A DNA stretch of 64,000 nucleotides. Source: Micropruina glycogenica (lineage in GTDB: Bacteria; Actinomycetota; Actinomycetes; Propionibacteriales; Propionibacteriaceae). The translations under genes were made by a program, and so were the position numbers. Location of the stretch: contig NZ_LT985188.1 in NCBI RefSeq assembly GCF_900289045.1, positions 1,736,001-1,800,000 on the forward strand, written 5' to 3'. The notes beneath the pieces were generated by a model. That model saw nothing but the letters and a program-made list of their open reading frames with translations. It made no database searches and was not told where the DNA came from. This document shows, piece by piece, positions 53,723 through 62,168 of the stretch; position 1 is the first letter of the stretch; each line of letters begins with the position of its first letter.

Positions 53723-55267
53723 GTGAACGACAGGCTGAGCACGCTACGTGGCAAACGTGAAGCGGCCCTTTCCGGTGGTGGCCAGAAGCGGATCGACGCC
53801 CAGCACGCCAAGGGCAAGCTGACGGCCCGGGAGCGCCTCGCGATACTGCTCGACGAGGCGTCCTTTCAGGAACTCGGAGCGCTGGCCACCCACCAGACCA
53901 CCGACTTCGGCATGGCGAGCCAACGGTTCCCCGGCGACGGGGTGATCACTGGGTTCGGCAAGATCCAGGGCCGCCGGGTCGCCGTCTACGCCCAGGACTT
54001 CACCGTGCTGGGCGGATCGTTCTCAGAGGTGCAGTCGAACAAGATCAGTCGCATTCTCGATCTGGCCATCGAGGCCGGCATTCCGATGATCGGGTTGAAC
54101 GACTCCGGCGGTGCGCGCGTGCAAGAGGGCGTCCGCTCACTGGCCGCCTACGGCGAGGTGTTCGTGCGCAACGTGAAGGCGTCGGGGGTGATTCCGCAGA
54201 TCTCGCTGATTCTGGGCCCCTGCGCGGGTGGCGCCGTGTACAGCCCGGCGCTCACCGACGTCACGATCATGGTGGACGGCACGTCGAACATGTTCTTGAC
54301 CGGCCCCGACATCATCAAGACCGTCACCGGTGAGGACGTGTCGGCGGAGGAACTCGGCGGAGCGGCCGTGCACAACTCACTGTCGGGCGTGGCCCAGGTG
54401 ACCGCGACCAGCGATCAGCACGCGCTCAGCATCGCCAAGGAGCTGCTGAGTTACCTGCCGCAGAACAACGCCGAGGATCCGCCGGCGCTCGAGCCGTACG
54501 ACCCCGCCGACCGCATGGAAGAGGCCCTCAACACCATCGTTCCCGACGACGACGGCCTGGCCTACGACATGCGCGACGTGCTGGCCCTGGTGCTCGACCA
54601 CGATTCGGTCTTCGAGCTGCACAAGGACTACGCGGGCAACGCGCTGGTCGGTTTCGGACGACTGGACGGCCAATCGGTGGGCTTCATCGCCAACCAGCCG
54701 CTGGTGATGTCGGGCTGCCTCGACATCAACGCCTCCGACAAGATCGCCCGGCACATCACCCTGTGCGACCAGTTCAACATTCCGCTCATCACGTTCGTCG
54801 ACTGCCCCGGCTACCTGCCGGGCGTCGAACAGGAATACAACGGCGTGATCAGGCACGGCGCCAAGATCATCTACGCCTACTGCCAGGCCACCGTGCCCAA
54901 GATCTCACTGGTGACCCGCAAGGCCTACGGCGGCTCGTACGTGGCGCTCAGTTCGCGGCAGATGAACAACGACGTCGCCTTCGCCTGGCCCAGCGCACAG
55001 ATCGCGGTGATGGGCGCCGAGGGTGCCGCCCGGCTGCTCAACCGGCGGGCGATCATGGCAGCAGACGACCCCAAGGCCGAAGAAGCCAGGTTCATCGCCG
55101 ACTACAAGGAGAAGTTCTTCAACCCCTACCAGGCGGCCGACGTCGGCCAGATCGACGAAGTGATCGAGCCCCGCGAAACCCGGGCCCGGCTGGTGCGTTC
55201 GCTTGAGGTGCTGCGCACCAAGGTCACCCACTCGATTCCCAAGAAGCACGGACTCTTTCCGGTCTAG
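53723..55267 (+). CDS. mmdA: methylmalonyl-CoA decarboxylase alpha subunit (carboxyltransferase, 12S-like)
   Basis: 514-residue acyl-CoA carboxyltransferase: LTARERLAILLDEASF, LNDSGGARVQEGVRSLAAYGEVF (N-domain oxyanion hole), and the C-domain TFVDCPGYLPGVEQEYNGVIRHGAK and KAYGGSYVALSSR. Transfers CO2 from methylmalonyl-CoA to biotin. The three genes that follow make the assignment to the sodium-pumping decarboxylase rather than the soluble transcarboxylase. GTG start. Confidence 0.94.
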   Translation: MNDRLSTLRGKREAALSGGGQKRIDAQHAKGKLTARERLAILLDEASFQELGALATHQTTDFGMASQRFPGDGVITGFGKIQGRRVAVYAQDFTVLGGSFSEVQSNKISRILDLAIEAGIPMIGLNDSGGARVQEGVRSLAAYGEVFVRNVKASGVIPQISLILGPCAGGAVYSPALTDVTIMVDGTSNMFLTGPDIIKTVTGEDVSAEELGGAAVHNSLSGVAQVTATSDQHALSIAKELLSYLPQNNAEDPPALEPYDPADRMEEALNTIVPDDDGLAYDMRDVLALVLDHDSVFELHKDYAGNALVGFGRLDGQSVGFIANQPLVMSGCLDINASDKIARHITLCDQFNIPLITFVDCPGYLPGVEQEYNGVIRHGAKIIYAYCQATVPKISLVTRKAYGGSYVALSSRQMNNDVAFAWPSAQIAVMGAEGAARLLNRRAIMAADDPKAEEARFIADYKEKFFNPYQAADVGQIDEVIEPRETRARLVRSLEVLRTKVTHSIPKKHGLFPV

Positions 55268-55279
55268 AAGGCGACGAAC

Positions 55280-55678
55280 ATGTGGACTGATCTAGCCTGG
55301 GGGCTGCAGATGATGCTCGTCGGCATGGGCGCCGTGTTCGCCCTGCTGCTGTTGCTGATGGTGGTGCTGCGACTGACCGCACGACTCGACCGCACCGATC
55401 GCGACGGGGAGGCCGACCAACCGGGCGGCGAGCCCACCGCGGCGCCGATGACCGTTCAGACGGGGCCGGACGGCAGCACCCGGATCCTGGTGGACGACAC
55501 CGGCCTCGATGTGGACACGGTGGCGGCCATCGCGGTCGCGGTGATGACCCATGCCGAGCACCGCCGCCGGCTCGCCGGGCCCGAGGTGCGGGCCCACGCC
55601 CCAGGCAGCCAGCTGTTCGCCAGCCGGTGGGTGTCGGTCGGACGCACCCAGCAGACCCAACCATTCCGAAAGAGCTGA
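55280..55678 (+). CDS. OadG-family small subunit (delta) of the decarboxylase
   Basis: 132 residues: one N-terminal membrane helix (about 8-30, GLQMMLVGMGAVFALLLLLM), a charged linker, and a cytoplasmic part with VDTVAAIAVAVMTHAEHRRRL. OadG/MmdD subunits hold the decarboxylase complex together. 12 bp after mmdA and 3 bp before the biotin carrier gene. Confidence 0.85.
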   Translation: MWTDLAWGLQMMLVGMGAVFALLLLLMVVLRLTARLDRTDRDGEADQPGGEPTAAPMTVQTGPDGSTRILVDDTGLDVDTVAAIAVAVMTHAEHRRRLAGPEVRAHAPGSQLFASRWVSVGRTQQTQPFRKS

Positions 55679-55681
55679 ACG

Positions 55682-56215
55682 ATGCGTCGCTACACACTCA
55701 CCGTCAACGACTCCACCAAGGTCATCGAAATCGAGGCCGTCGAGGCGAACCTGTTTCGCGTTCAGATCGACGGACGCCTGGTCGACGTCACGCTGGAGGA
55801 TCACCGCGACCTGGCCCACTCGGCGATCACCCCGGCGATCACCCCGCGCGCCGTCGCGAGCGCCGGAGCGTCCGCCCTTGCCGCAGAGCCGGCACGGCAA
55901 CCGTCCGCAGCCGCCGTCGACACCACCTCAACCACCCGCCAGGCGTCCCCCCGGCCCGCTGAGACCTGCGCGGCCGCAGCGGCGGGCGGCGCAGGGCGCA
56001 GCAAGATGACCGCCCCGATGCCGGGCGTGATTCTCAGCATCGACGTCGCAGCAGGGGCCGGCGTGCACCGTGGCGACACCGTGATGGTGCTCGAGGCCAT
56101 GAAGATGAAGAACGAACTCAAAGCACCACGCGACGGACGGATCGCCGAGATCTATGTGGTGGCCGGCCAACAGGTCAAGTTCGGCGAGACGCTGATTCGC
56201 TTCGAGGAGAACTGA
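55682..56215 (+). CDS. mmdC: biotin carrier protein of methylmalonyl-CoA decarboxylase (gamma, 1.3S-like)
   Basis: 177 residues: N-terminal assembly region (RYTLTVNDSTKVIEIEAVE), an Ala/Pro/Thr-rich flexible linker (about 50-105), and a biotinyl domain with Lys141 in EAMKMKN. Carries CO2-biotin from MmdA to the membrane subunit. The linker is unusually long and Ala-rich. Confidence 0.95.
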   Translation: MRRYTLTVNDSTKVIEIEAVEANLFRVQIDGRLVDVTLEDHRDLAHSAITPAITPRAVASAGASALAAEPARQPSAAAVDTTSTTRQASPRPAETCAAAAAGGAGRSKMTAPMPGVILSIDVAAGAGVHRGDTVMVLEAMKMKNELKAPRDGRIAEIYVVAGQQVKFGETLIRFEEN

Positions 56216-56218
56216 GCG

Positions 56219-57340
56219 ATGAACGCCGACACCATGCACTACCTGCTGCAGGGGGTGCAGAACGTCACCTGGCAATCGCTCACCATGGTGGCGATCGGGC
56301 TGCTACTGATCTGGCTGGCCATCGTGAAAGAGTACGAGCCGCTGCTCCTGATTCCGATCGGCGCCGGGGCGGTGCTGGCCAACATGCCCCTGTCGCCGCT
56401 GGTCGGCCCCGAGGGTGCGCTCACCGTGCTGTACAACATGGGCGTCGCCAACGAGCTGTTCCCGCTGCTGATCTTCGTGGGCATCGGCGCGATGACCGAC
56501 TTCGGCCCCCTGCTAGAGAACCCGCGCATGGTGCTGCTCGGGGCGGCAGGACAGTTCGGCATCTTTCTCACCCTGATTCTGGCCCTGGTGCTCGGGTTCA
56601 GCCACAACCAGGCCGCCTCGATCGGCATCATCGGCGCCATCGACGGCCCGACGTCGATCTACGTGTCGAACAAGCTGGCTCCCGAGCTGGTCGCGCCGAT
56701 CACCGTGGCCGCCTACAGCTACATGTCGCTGGTGCCGATCATCATGCCGCCCATCATGCGGCTGCTCACCACCCGCAAAGAGCGGGCGATCCGCATGCCG
56801 TACAGCTCGCGCGAGATCAGCCAGCGCACCCGCATTCTGTTCCCCATCATCGTCACCATCGTGGTGGGCACCCTGGTGCCTTTCGCCACCCCGCTGATCG
56901 GCATGCTCATGCTGGGCAACCTGATGCGCGAGTCGAAGGTCGTCGAACGCCTGACCGGGGCGGCGTCCAACGAACTCGCCAACGTCGTGACGCTCTTCCT
57001 GGGCCTGGCCATCGGCGCCACCATGGTGGGCGAGAAGTTTCTGCAGCTCTCGACCCTGTTCATCCTCGCCCTGGGCCTGGTCGCGTTCTGCCTCGACACC
57101 GTGATGGGTGTGGTGTTCGGCAAGATCCTCAATGCCTTCAGCGGGGGCAAGTTCAACCCGTTGATCGGCGCCGCCGGCATCTCGGCCTTTCCCATGGCCG
57201 CCCGGGTTGTGCAGCGCGAAGCCCAGAAAGAGAACTTTGACAACTTCATTCTGATGCACGCCATGGGGGCCAACGCCGCCGGCCAGGTGGCGTCGGTGGT
57301 AGCCGGCGGTGTGCTGCTCGCCCTCATGGGTGCCGCGTGA
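56219..57340 (+). CDS. mmdB: sodium-pumping decarboxylase beta subunit
   Basis: 373 residues, about 9-11 membrane helices. The signature GIIGAIDGPTSIYVSNKLAP (about 137-156) contains the Asp essential for carboxybiotin decarboxylation and Na+ movement in OadB/MmdB; GNLMRESKVVERL (about 238-250) and AMGANAAGQVASVVAGGVLLA near the end are also conserved. Completes mmdA-oadG-mmdC-mmdB, 3 bp after mmdC. Confidence 0.95.
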   Translation: MNADTMHYLLQGVQNVTWQSLTMVAIGLLLIWLAIVKEYEPLLLIPIGAGAVLANMPLSPLVGPEGALTVLYNMGVANELFPLLIFVGIGAMTDFGPLLENPRMVLLGAAGQFGIFLTLILALVLGFSHNQAASIGIIGAIDGPTSIYVSNKLAPELVAPITVAAYSYMSLVPIIMPPIMRLLTTRKERAIRMPYSSREISQRTRILFPIIVTIVVGTLVPFATPLIGMLMLGNLMRESKVVERLTGAASNELANVVTLFLGLAIGATMVGEKFLQLSTLFILALGLVAFCLDTVMGVVFGKILNAFSGGKFNPLIGAAGISAFPMAARVVQREAQKENFDNFILMHAMGANAAGQVASVVAGGVLLALMGAA

Positions 57341-57579
57341 ACCTGTAGCGGCGCTCACGCAACCTGTCGAAACACCTGGCCAGAGGCCCGCCTGCGCCCC
57401 TGCTTGCGTCCCAACCGCACCACGCGCCGGCCAGGGTGGTGACGGCGGTACCTGTCTGCCTCTGCCCGGTGTGGCTAGCGTGACGAACGTGACGTTCTGC
57501 CGGACGGCTGCCTTCGCGTCGTCTCGGCAGGCGTTGGTGAGAACACGCCATCGCTACCACCAGAAGGGGCCCACGACTG
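57341..57579. other. intergenic region
   Basis: No gene or clear element seen. A GAAGGGGCC ribosome-site-like patch precedes the cupin start. Confidence 0.5.
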
Positions 57580-58006
57580 ATGCAACAACAACCCCCACCC
57601 GCCACCGGCAAGGGCAAAGCTGACTGGTTCATCGGCGACGTCCACGTCGACATGATCGTCGACCATCCCGATGCCCGATTCAGCGTCGGCTCGGTGCATT
57701 TCGCTCCTGGCTCGCGCAACGCCTGGCACTCCCACGCGGCCGGCCAGATGCTGCACTGCACCGACGGTGTCGGCCTGGTCGTCACCGACGACGACGTGAT
57801 CGTGCTGCGTCCGGGCGTGACGGTGTGGACGCCGCCCAACCAGCGACACTGGCACGGAGCAGCCCCCGATCGGCAGATGACGCACCTGGCCATGAGTGGC
57901 GTGGGTGGAGCTGGCCGAGGGCGAACCGGCCGCCACCTGGGGCGAACACATCAGCGAGGCCGACTACCTCGCGGCCGCACGCGCGATCACCGAGAACAAG
58001 GGCTGA
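57580..58006 (+). pseudogene. cupin-domain protein with a frameshift
   Basis: The first frame encodes a small cupin: FSVGSVHFAPGSRNAWHSHAAGQMLHCTDG, then VTVWTPPNQRHWHGAAPDRQMTHLAMS, with metal-binding histidines. At about 57895-57905 the family continuation (VELAEGEPAATWGEHISEADYLAA, ending 58006) lies in another frame. Either a true frameshift or a sequencing error. 58007-58137 holds only a short truncated frame (MSISAAARHNHDQLFVYQAV). Confidence 0.75.
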
Positions 58007-58137
58007 GTCGATGTCGATCAGTGCGGCGGCCCGGCACAACCACGATCAACTGTTCGTCTACCAGGCGGTCGCCTGGTCGATGCGTCCCCCGCCCGATGAC
58101 ATGTCACCTGTGAGCACCCCCGCGAGATCTTGAAGGC

Positions 58138-58374
58138 TCAGCGCGAGCCGACGAGGCGCAGGGCCGACGGCGGCCCCCACGCGAGAGCCGCGTCGATCTG
58201 GTCGGCCAGTTCGGCGTCGCCGCCCCAGTCACGCTCGCGTAACTCGGTGGCGCAGCGGCGTGCGGCCGGCTCGATCTGATGCGCCAGGCGGGCAGCCACC
58301 ACGAGCGCCGCCTCGCCGAGAAGCTGCAGGGCGTCAGCGGGCCACGTGGCGTCGGCAACCCGGCGCACGCCGGG
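58138..58374 (-). pseudogene. fragment resembling the N-terminal extension of UPF0158 proteins
   Basis: Minus-strand frame ADATWPADALQLLGEAALVV, then ARLAHQIEPAARRCATELRERDWGGDAELADQIDAALAWGPPSALRL to a stop. The last part parallels [21 protein letters not shown] at the start of the protein at 49368-49871. It has no start codon of its own; its 5' side runs into a REP hairpin (58359-58374) and the IS110 element. Confidence 0.6.
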
Positions 58375-58459
58375 ATCTCCACCGCCGCGTCTCGACAAGC
58401 TGTGAGAGTTGGTGGTGGCTGGCCTGGGGCTAGCTGGCAGGGTGGTGGGACCGGTTGTT

Positions 58460-58670
58460 CGTGTGCGGGTCGTGACCCTTCGACAAGCTGACCGTCCGCA
58501 ATTGTGCGGGGTGTCTTGGTCGAGATCTGTCCGGCTCGTGCACGGAGAACCGGCCGACCATCCCGGCCCACTCGTTGGCCTGATAGAAGCCCGTCCCACC
58601 GCTTTGGCGGGGTGACCGATCACAGTAACGCCACGGGTGACTCTTTCCCCGGGATGGCCGCGCCGGTTCG
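58460..58670 (+). ncRNA. predicted bridge RNA of the IS110 element
   Basis: Non-coding left end upstream of the transposase. TCGACAAGCT (58480-58489) is identical to the left half of the target including core CT; TGGTCGAG (58517-58524) is the reverse complement of core plus right half (CTCGACCA). Between them lies a stem CCGCA-ATTG-TGCGG (58496-58509), giving a guide-bearing loop. A second stem-loop (CCGC-TTTG-GCGG, 58599-58610) follows TAGAAGC (58584-58590), which repeats TAGAAGC of the element's right end (59785-59791), a candidate donor guide. RNA borders are approximate. Confidence 0.8.
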
Positions 58671-58716
58671 ACCGGCTCGATGCCCAACATCCCGAAAACA
58701 GGAGGCTCAGACACCG

Positions 58717-59787
58717 ATGGCCATCGTTGCAGATACCTACACCTATGTGGTGGGTGTGGACACCCACGCCGCCACTCATCATTACGCGATCGTGGAGACC
58801 CGTAGCGGCGGCCAGATCACCCACGGGAAGTTCCCCACCCATGCCGCGGGCTTGTTGCGGGCCGTGGATTGGATCAGCCGCCGCACCAGTGTTGACGACA
58901 ACCCAGCTGTCGACCAGGTGCTGATCAGCATGGAAGGCACCGGCAGTTACGGCGCCCAGGCAGCCGAGCTGCTCGCCGCACGCGGTTACCGGGTCGTCGA
59001 CGCACCCTCGCCGAAACGGGCTCGTGGCAGCGGCAAGAACGACCACATCGATGCCCTGGTCGCTGCCCGCGGCGCGTTACCCAAGGACAGCGAACGGCTC
59101 GCCGACCGACGCGCCGGCCATACCCGTGCCGCGCTGCAGATCCTGCTCACCGCCCGCGACAGCATGCGACGCGACCGGACCCGTTCCAAGAACCAGCTCA
59201 CCGCGCTGCTACGCACCCACAACCTCGACATCGATGCCCGCAAGGGAATCAACAAGGTCCACATCAGCCTCATTGCGGGCTGGCGCAAGCGGCCCACCGA
59301 CACCACCCTGGCCCGGATCGCCCGCACCGAAGCGCACCGCCTCGCCACCCGCATCCACACCCTGGACGCCGACCTCGACAGCAACGAGAAAGCCATCAAC
59401 GCCCTCGTGCGTGAACTCGAACCAACCCTGCTCGACCTGCCCGGCCTCGGACCCATCAACGCCGCCATTGTGCTCGCCGTCTGGTCTCACCCCGGCCGCA
59501 TCCATGACGAAGCCGGCTTCGCCAAGATCGGCGGCGTCTGCCCCCTGGAGATCTCCTCGGGCAACTCCAAGGATCATCGCCTCAACCGCACCGGCGACCG
59601 ACAACTCAACTCAGCCCTGAACTCCATCGCGAACACCCGCATGCGACACGACGAAACCACCAAGGCCTACGTCAAGAAACGCAAACAGCAAGGCCAAACC
59701 AAACCCCGAATCCGACGCTGCCTCAAGCGCTACATCGCCCGCCAAATCTTCCGACACCTCAACACGACCACCCTTGACAAGACATAG
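58717..59787 (+). CDS. IS110-family transposase (DEDD)
   Basis: ATG 58717 after AGGAGG gives 356 residues. RuvC-like N-domain: VVGVDTHAATHHYAIVE (Asp), ISMEGTGSYG (Glu), and GKNDHIDALVAARG (Asp-Asp). C-terminal Tnp domain: LDLPGLGPINAAIVLA helix-hairpin-helix and TGDRQLNSALNSIANTRM with the catalytic serine region, ending in a basic tail. Intact; acts with the bridge RNA. Confidence 0.94.
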   Translation: MAIVADTYTYVVGVDTHAATHHYAIVETRSGGQITHGKFPTHAAGLLRAVDWISRRTSVDDNPAVDQVLISMEGTGSYGAQAAELLAARGYRVVDAPSPKRARGSGKNDHIDALVAARGALPKDSERLADRRAGHTRAALQILLTARDSMRRDRTRSKNQLTALLRTHNLDIDARKGINKVHISLIAGWRKRPTDTTLARIARTEAHRLATRIHTLDADLDSNEKAINALVRELEPTLLDLPGLGPINAAIVLAVWSHPGRIHDEAGFAKIGGVCPLEISSGNSKDHRLNRTGDRQLNSALNSIANTRMRHDETTKAYVKKRKQQGQTKPRIRRCLKRYIARQIFRHLNTTTLDKT

Positions 59788-59861
59788 AAGCGTCTCGACC
59801 AGCGGACACCTCTTCTCGGCGAACGGCTGGGGTCTCACCGGGCGAGGACTAGGGTCGTTGC

Positions 59862-60728
59862 ATGGATTCTTACCACGTGGGCGAGCTGCCGGTACGACGC
59901 ATCGGCTTCGGCGCCATGCAACTGCCCGGTCCGGGGGTGATGGGCCCGCCCCGCGACCGCGACGAGGCCATCGCCGTGCTGCGCCGGGCGGTCGAACGCG
60001 GCGTCAACCACATCGACACCGCGCAGTACTACGGGCCGGACGTCAGCAACGAGCTGATCCGGGCGGCCCTGCACCCCTACCCCGACGACCTGGTGCTGGT
60101 GTCGAAGGTCGGTGCAGTGCGTGACGCAGCCGGTGGTTGGCCGCCCGCGCAGCGTCCGAACGAGTTGCGTGCCGGGGTCGAAGACAACCTGCGCACCCTC
60201 GGTGTCGAACGGTTGGGCGCGGTGAACCTGCGGCTGCTCGATCACGAGGTGTCGCCCGAACAGCAGGTGCCGCTGCAGGACCAGTTGGCCGAGATGGTCG
60301 CCCTGCGTGACGAGGGCAAGATCGCCGGCGTCGGCATCTCGACCGCCCACCACGAGCAGGTGCAGCAGGCGATCGAGCTCGCCCAGATCGTGTGCGTGCA
60401 GAACGCGTTCAGCCTGGTCGACACCTCAGACCGGGCGGTGCTCGAGCTGTGTCGAGACCAGGGCATCGCCTACGTGCCGTACTTTCCGCTCGGCTCGGCC
60501 TTTCCCGGCTTGCCGAAGGTCACCGAACAGCCGTCCGTACTGGCGGTGGCGCAGCGTCTCGGCGTGACCCCGGCCCAGGTCGGCCTGGCCTGGCTGTTGG
60601 CCCAGGCCGTGAACGTGCTGCTCATTCCCGGCACGTCACGGCTGTCGCACCTGGAGCAGAACCTCGCGGTCGCCGAGGTTCACCTCAGTGCGGAGGACCT
60701 GGCCGAGTTGTCGAGCCCCGCTGGTTGA
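59862..60728 (+). CDS. aldo/keto reductase
   Basis: 288 residues: IGFGAMQLPGPG, VNHIDTAQYYGPDVSNELIR (Asp, Tyr), LVSKVGAV (Lys), NLRLLDHEV, and cofactor-binding LLIPGTSRLSHLEQNL. A YdjG/AKR-like NADPH reductase of unknown substrate. Its stop codon TGA lies within a dispersed repeat copy (60719-60742). Confidence 0.9.
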   Translation: MDSYHVGELPVRRIGFGAMQLPGPGVMGPPRDRDEAIAVLRRAVERGVNHIDTAQYYGPDVSNELIRAALHPYPDDLVLVSKVGAVRDAAGGWPPAQRPNELRAGVEDNLRTLGVERLGAVNLRLLDHEVSPEQQVPLQDQLAEMVALRDEGKIAGVGISTAHHEQVQQAIELAQIVCVQNAFSLVDTSDRAVLELCRDQGIAYVPYFPLGSAFPGLPKVTEQPSVLAVAQRLGVTPAQVGLAWLLAQAVNVLLIPGTSRLSHLEQNLAVAEVHLSAEDLAELSSPAG

Positions 60729-60777
60729 GCTTGTCGAAACCCCTAGCCGCAACGGGTCTCGACAAGCTCGACCAGCG
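60719..60777. repeat. inverted pair of TCGACAAGCTCGACC-family repeats
   Basis: Copy 1 (60719-60742, CGCTGGTTGAGCTTGTCGAA) and copy 2 (60754-60777, TCTCGACAAGCTCGACCAGC within it) can form a 24-bp stem with two G-U-compatible mismatches and an 11-nt loop. The arrangement is like a paired REP element. Copy 2 equals the reconstructed IS110 target. Confidence 0.85.
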
Positions 60778-60791
60778 AAAACAGCGCTTCC

Positions 60792-61400
60792 TCAGTCGAA
60801 CACGTTCCAGCACAGTGCGTTGCGCTGCCGCTGGTCGACCAGCACCAGAGCGCGCACCTCATCGGGCAATTGTTCGCGCTGCCAGCGGCACTCAGCGCGT
60901 CCGGCAGCCTCGGCGTCGGCCGGCGCGACGGAAGCCCGGACGGCTTTGATCGCGTACGCCGCCGCCCCCAGATCGTGCGCCGCCACGTGCGCCACGCACG
61001 ACGCCTGCGCTGCGGCGTAGGCGGCGAAGCGGGGGGCTCCGGTCAGGTCACGAGCGGCTCCCATTGCGTGGCCGCCCAACGCTCGCGTGGTCATCATGCC
61101 GAGTTCGCCGCGGGCCCAGGCCCGACCCCCCTCGATCGCCTCTCTTGGACGGCGGTCCTCGGGCCGAACCGCCTCGAACAACCCCAACACGTGCTCGGCG
61201 CAATGGGCCGCCCACAGCGCCAGCAGGTGGTGATCGGCGTCGCTCAGCGTGCCGCCCCGACGCACCGTGACCAGGTGCGGGTCGGCCACCGACGGCAGAA
61301 TCACCGCAGAACCCCAACTGTTGCCGACACCCGTGCCCGACCCCTCTTCGCCCGTGACGCCTGGGTGCCCATGGTGCCACCGGCCGATCACCAGGCGCAT
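60792..61400 (-). CDS. putative immunity-protein-like (Imm-5-like) protein
   Basis: 202 residues from ATG 61400: LALWAAHCAEHVLGLFEAVRPEDRRPREAIEGGRAWARGE, then GHAMGAARDLTGAPRFAAYAAAQASCVAHVAAHDLGAAAYAIKAVRA, an all-helical domain found in proteins named putative immunity proteins. A start at 61445 would overlap the divergent gene. No toxin partner is adjacent, so a real immunity role is not established. Confidence 0.75.
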   Translation of the reverse strand: MRLVIGRWHHGHPGVTGEEGSGTGVGNSWGSAVILPSVADPHLVTVRRGGTLSDADHHLLALWAAHCAEHVLGLFEAVRPEDRRPREAIEGGRAWARGELGMMTTRALGGHAMGAARDLTGAPRFAAYAAAQASCVAHVAAHDLGAAAYAIKAVRASVAPADAEAAGRAECRWQREQLPDEVRALVLVDQRQRNALCWNVFD

Positions 61401-61439
61401 TCGGTTTCTCGATCGACGCGCGGCCAGCAGAATGGGGCG

Positions 61440-62168
61440 ATGCAACTGCGTGCGGGCACGATTCGCGTCGGCGTCGTCGCCGCCGTCGTGCTGGTGCTGC
61501 TGGGCGCCGCATCGGCCACCCCCTGGGTGGTCACGCTGTCGCTGCCGGACATCGATCCCGACGCCGAGATGCCGTCGCCCGAGCCGCGGGTCAGCGGCAC
61601 CCCCGACGCGGTGTTACCGCCCGACCAGTTCCCCACCATTGCTCTCGGCAGTTGGGTGACGCCCACGCTGATCGTGCTGGCGATCAGCATCGTGGCCTAC
61701 CTGACCTACCGGGTGATCCGGCGGCTGCGCAACGCCTGGCGCCCGACCGACGAGCCGGTGCCGGCCGACCGAATGGCCCAGGGCACGGTGCTCGCCGGGG
61801 TACCGGTCGTCGACCTCGAAGCGCTGGTCAACGCGGTGCAACGGGCCGAGGCGCAACTGGCCGGCATCACCGAACCCGGCGACGCGGTGGTTGCGGCGTG
61901 GGTGGCGCTCGAGCACGAAGCGTCGCTGCAGGGCGCCGCGCGTGGGCCCGCGCAGACCAGCACCGAGTTCACCACCGACCTGCTCGCCGCCACCCCCGCG
62001 CCACCCGAGGCCGTCGTCACGCTCCGCGGCCTCTACCAGCGGGCCCGGTTCACCCGGCGTCCGGTGAGTGCGGCCGACGTCGACGCGGCCCGCACCGCGC
62101 TGGCCGCCATCGCCGCCGCCCTCGACGCCGCCGCGCCGGCCGAACCCACCCCCGAGGGCCGGCCGTGA
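61440..62168 (+). CDS. DUF4129-domain membrane protein
   Basis: 242 residues: signal-anchor helix (about 8-32), short exterior loop, a second helix (about 75-95), and a cytoplasmic C-terminal DUF4129 region (VVAAWVALEHEASLQG, TSTEFTTDLLAA, LRGLYQRARFT). First gene of a DUF4129-membrane protein-MoxR-DUF58 operon; overlaps the next gene by 4 bp. Confidence 0.87.
   Translation: MQLRAGTIRVGVVAAVVLVLLGAASATPWVVTLSLPDIDPDAEMPSPEPRVSGTPDAVLPPDQFPTIALGSWVTPTLIVLAISIVAYLTYRVIRRLRNAWRPTDEPVPADRMAQGTVLAGVPVVDLEALVNAVQRAEAQLAGITEPGDAVVAAWVALEHEASLQGAARGPAQTSTEFTTDLLAATPAPPEAVVTLRGLYQRARFTRRPVSAADVDAARTALAAIAAALDAAAPAEPTPEGRP

Larger units (their letters stand above)
58400..59795 (+). mobile_element. IS110-family insertion sequence
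   Basis: About 1.4 kb with a DEDD transposase, a 315-nt non-coding left end and almost no right-end spacer, the IS110-group layout. It splits a dispersed repeat: left flank TCTCGACAAGCT (ends 58401) plus right flank CGACCAGCG (from 59796) rejoin to the intact repeat found at 60754-60777. CT occurs at both junctions (58400-58401, 59794-59795), as expected for the dinucleotide core of IS110 elements. No terminal inverted repeats. Confidence 0.9.

Noticed and set aside
58441-58716. Protein-coding extension of the IS110 transposase upstream of 58717
   Set aside because: The frame is open to 58504 but lacks family similarity, overlaps guide and stem sequences, and the AGGAGG site precedes 58717.
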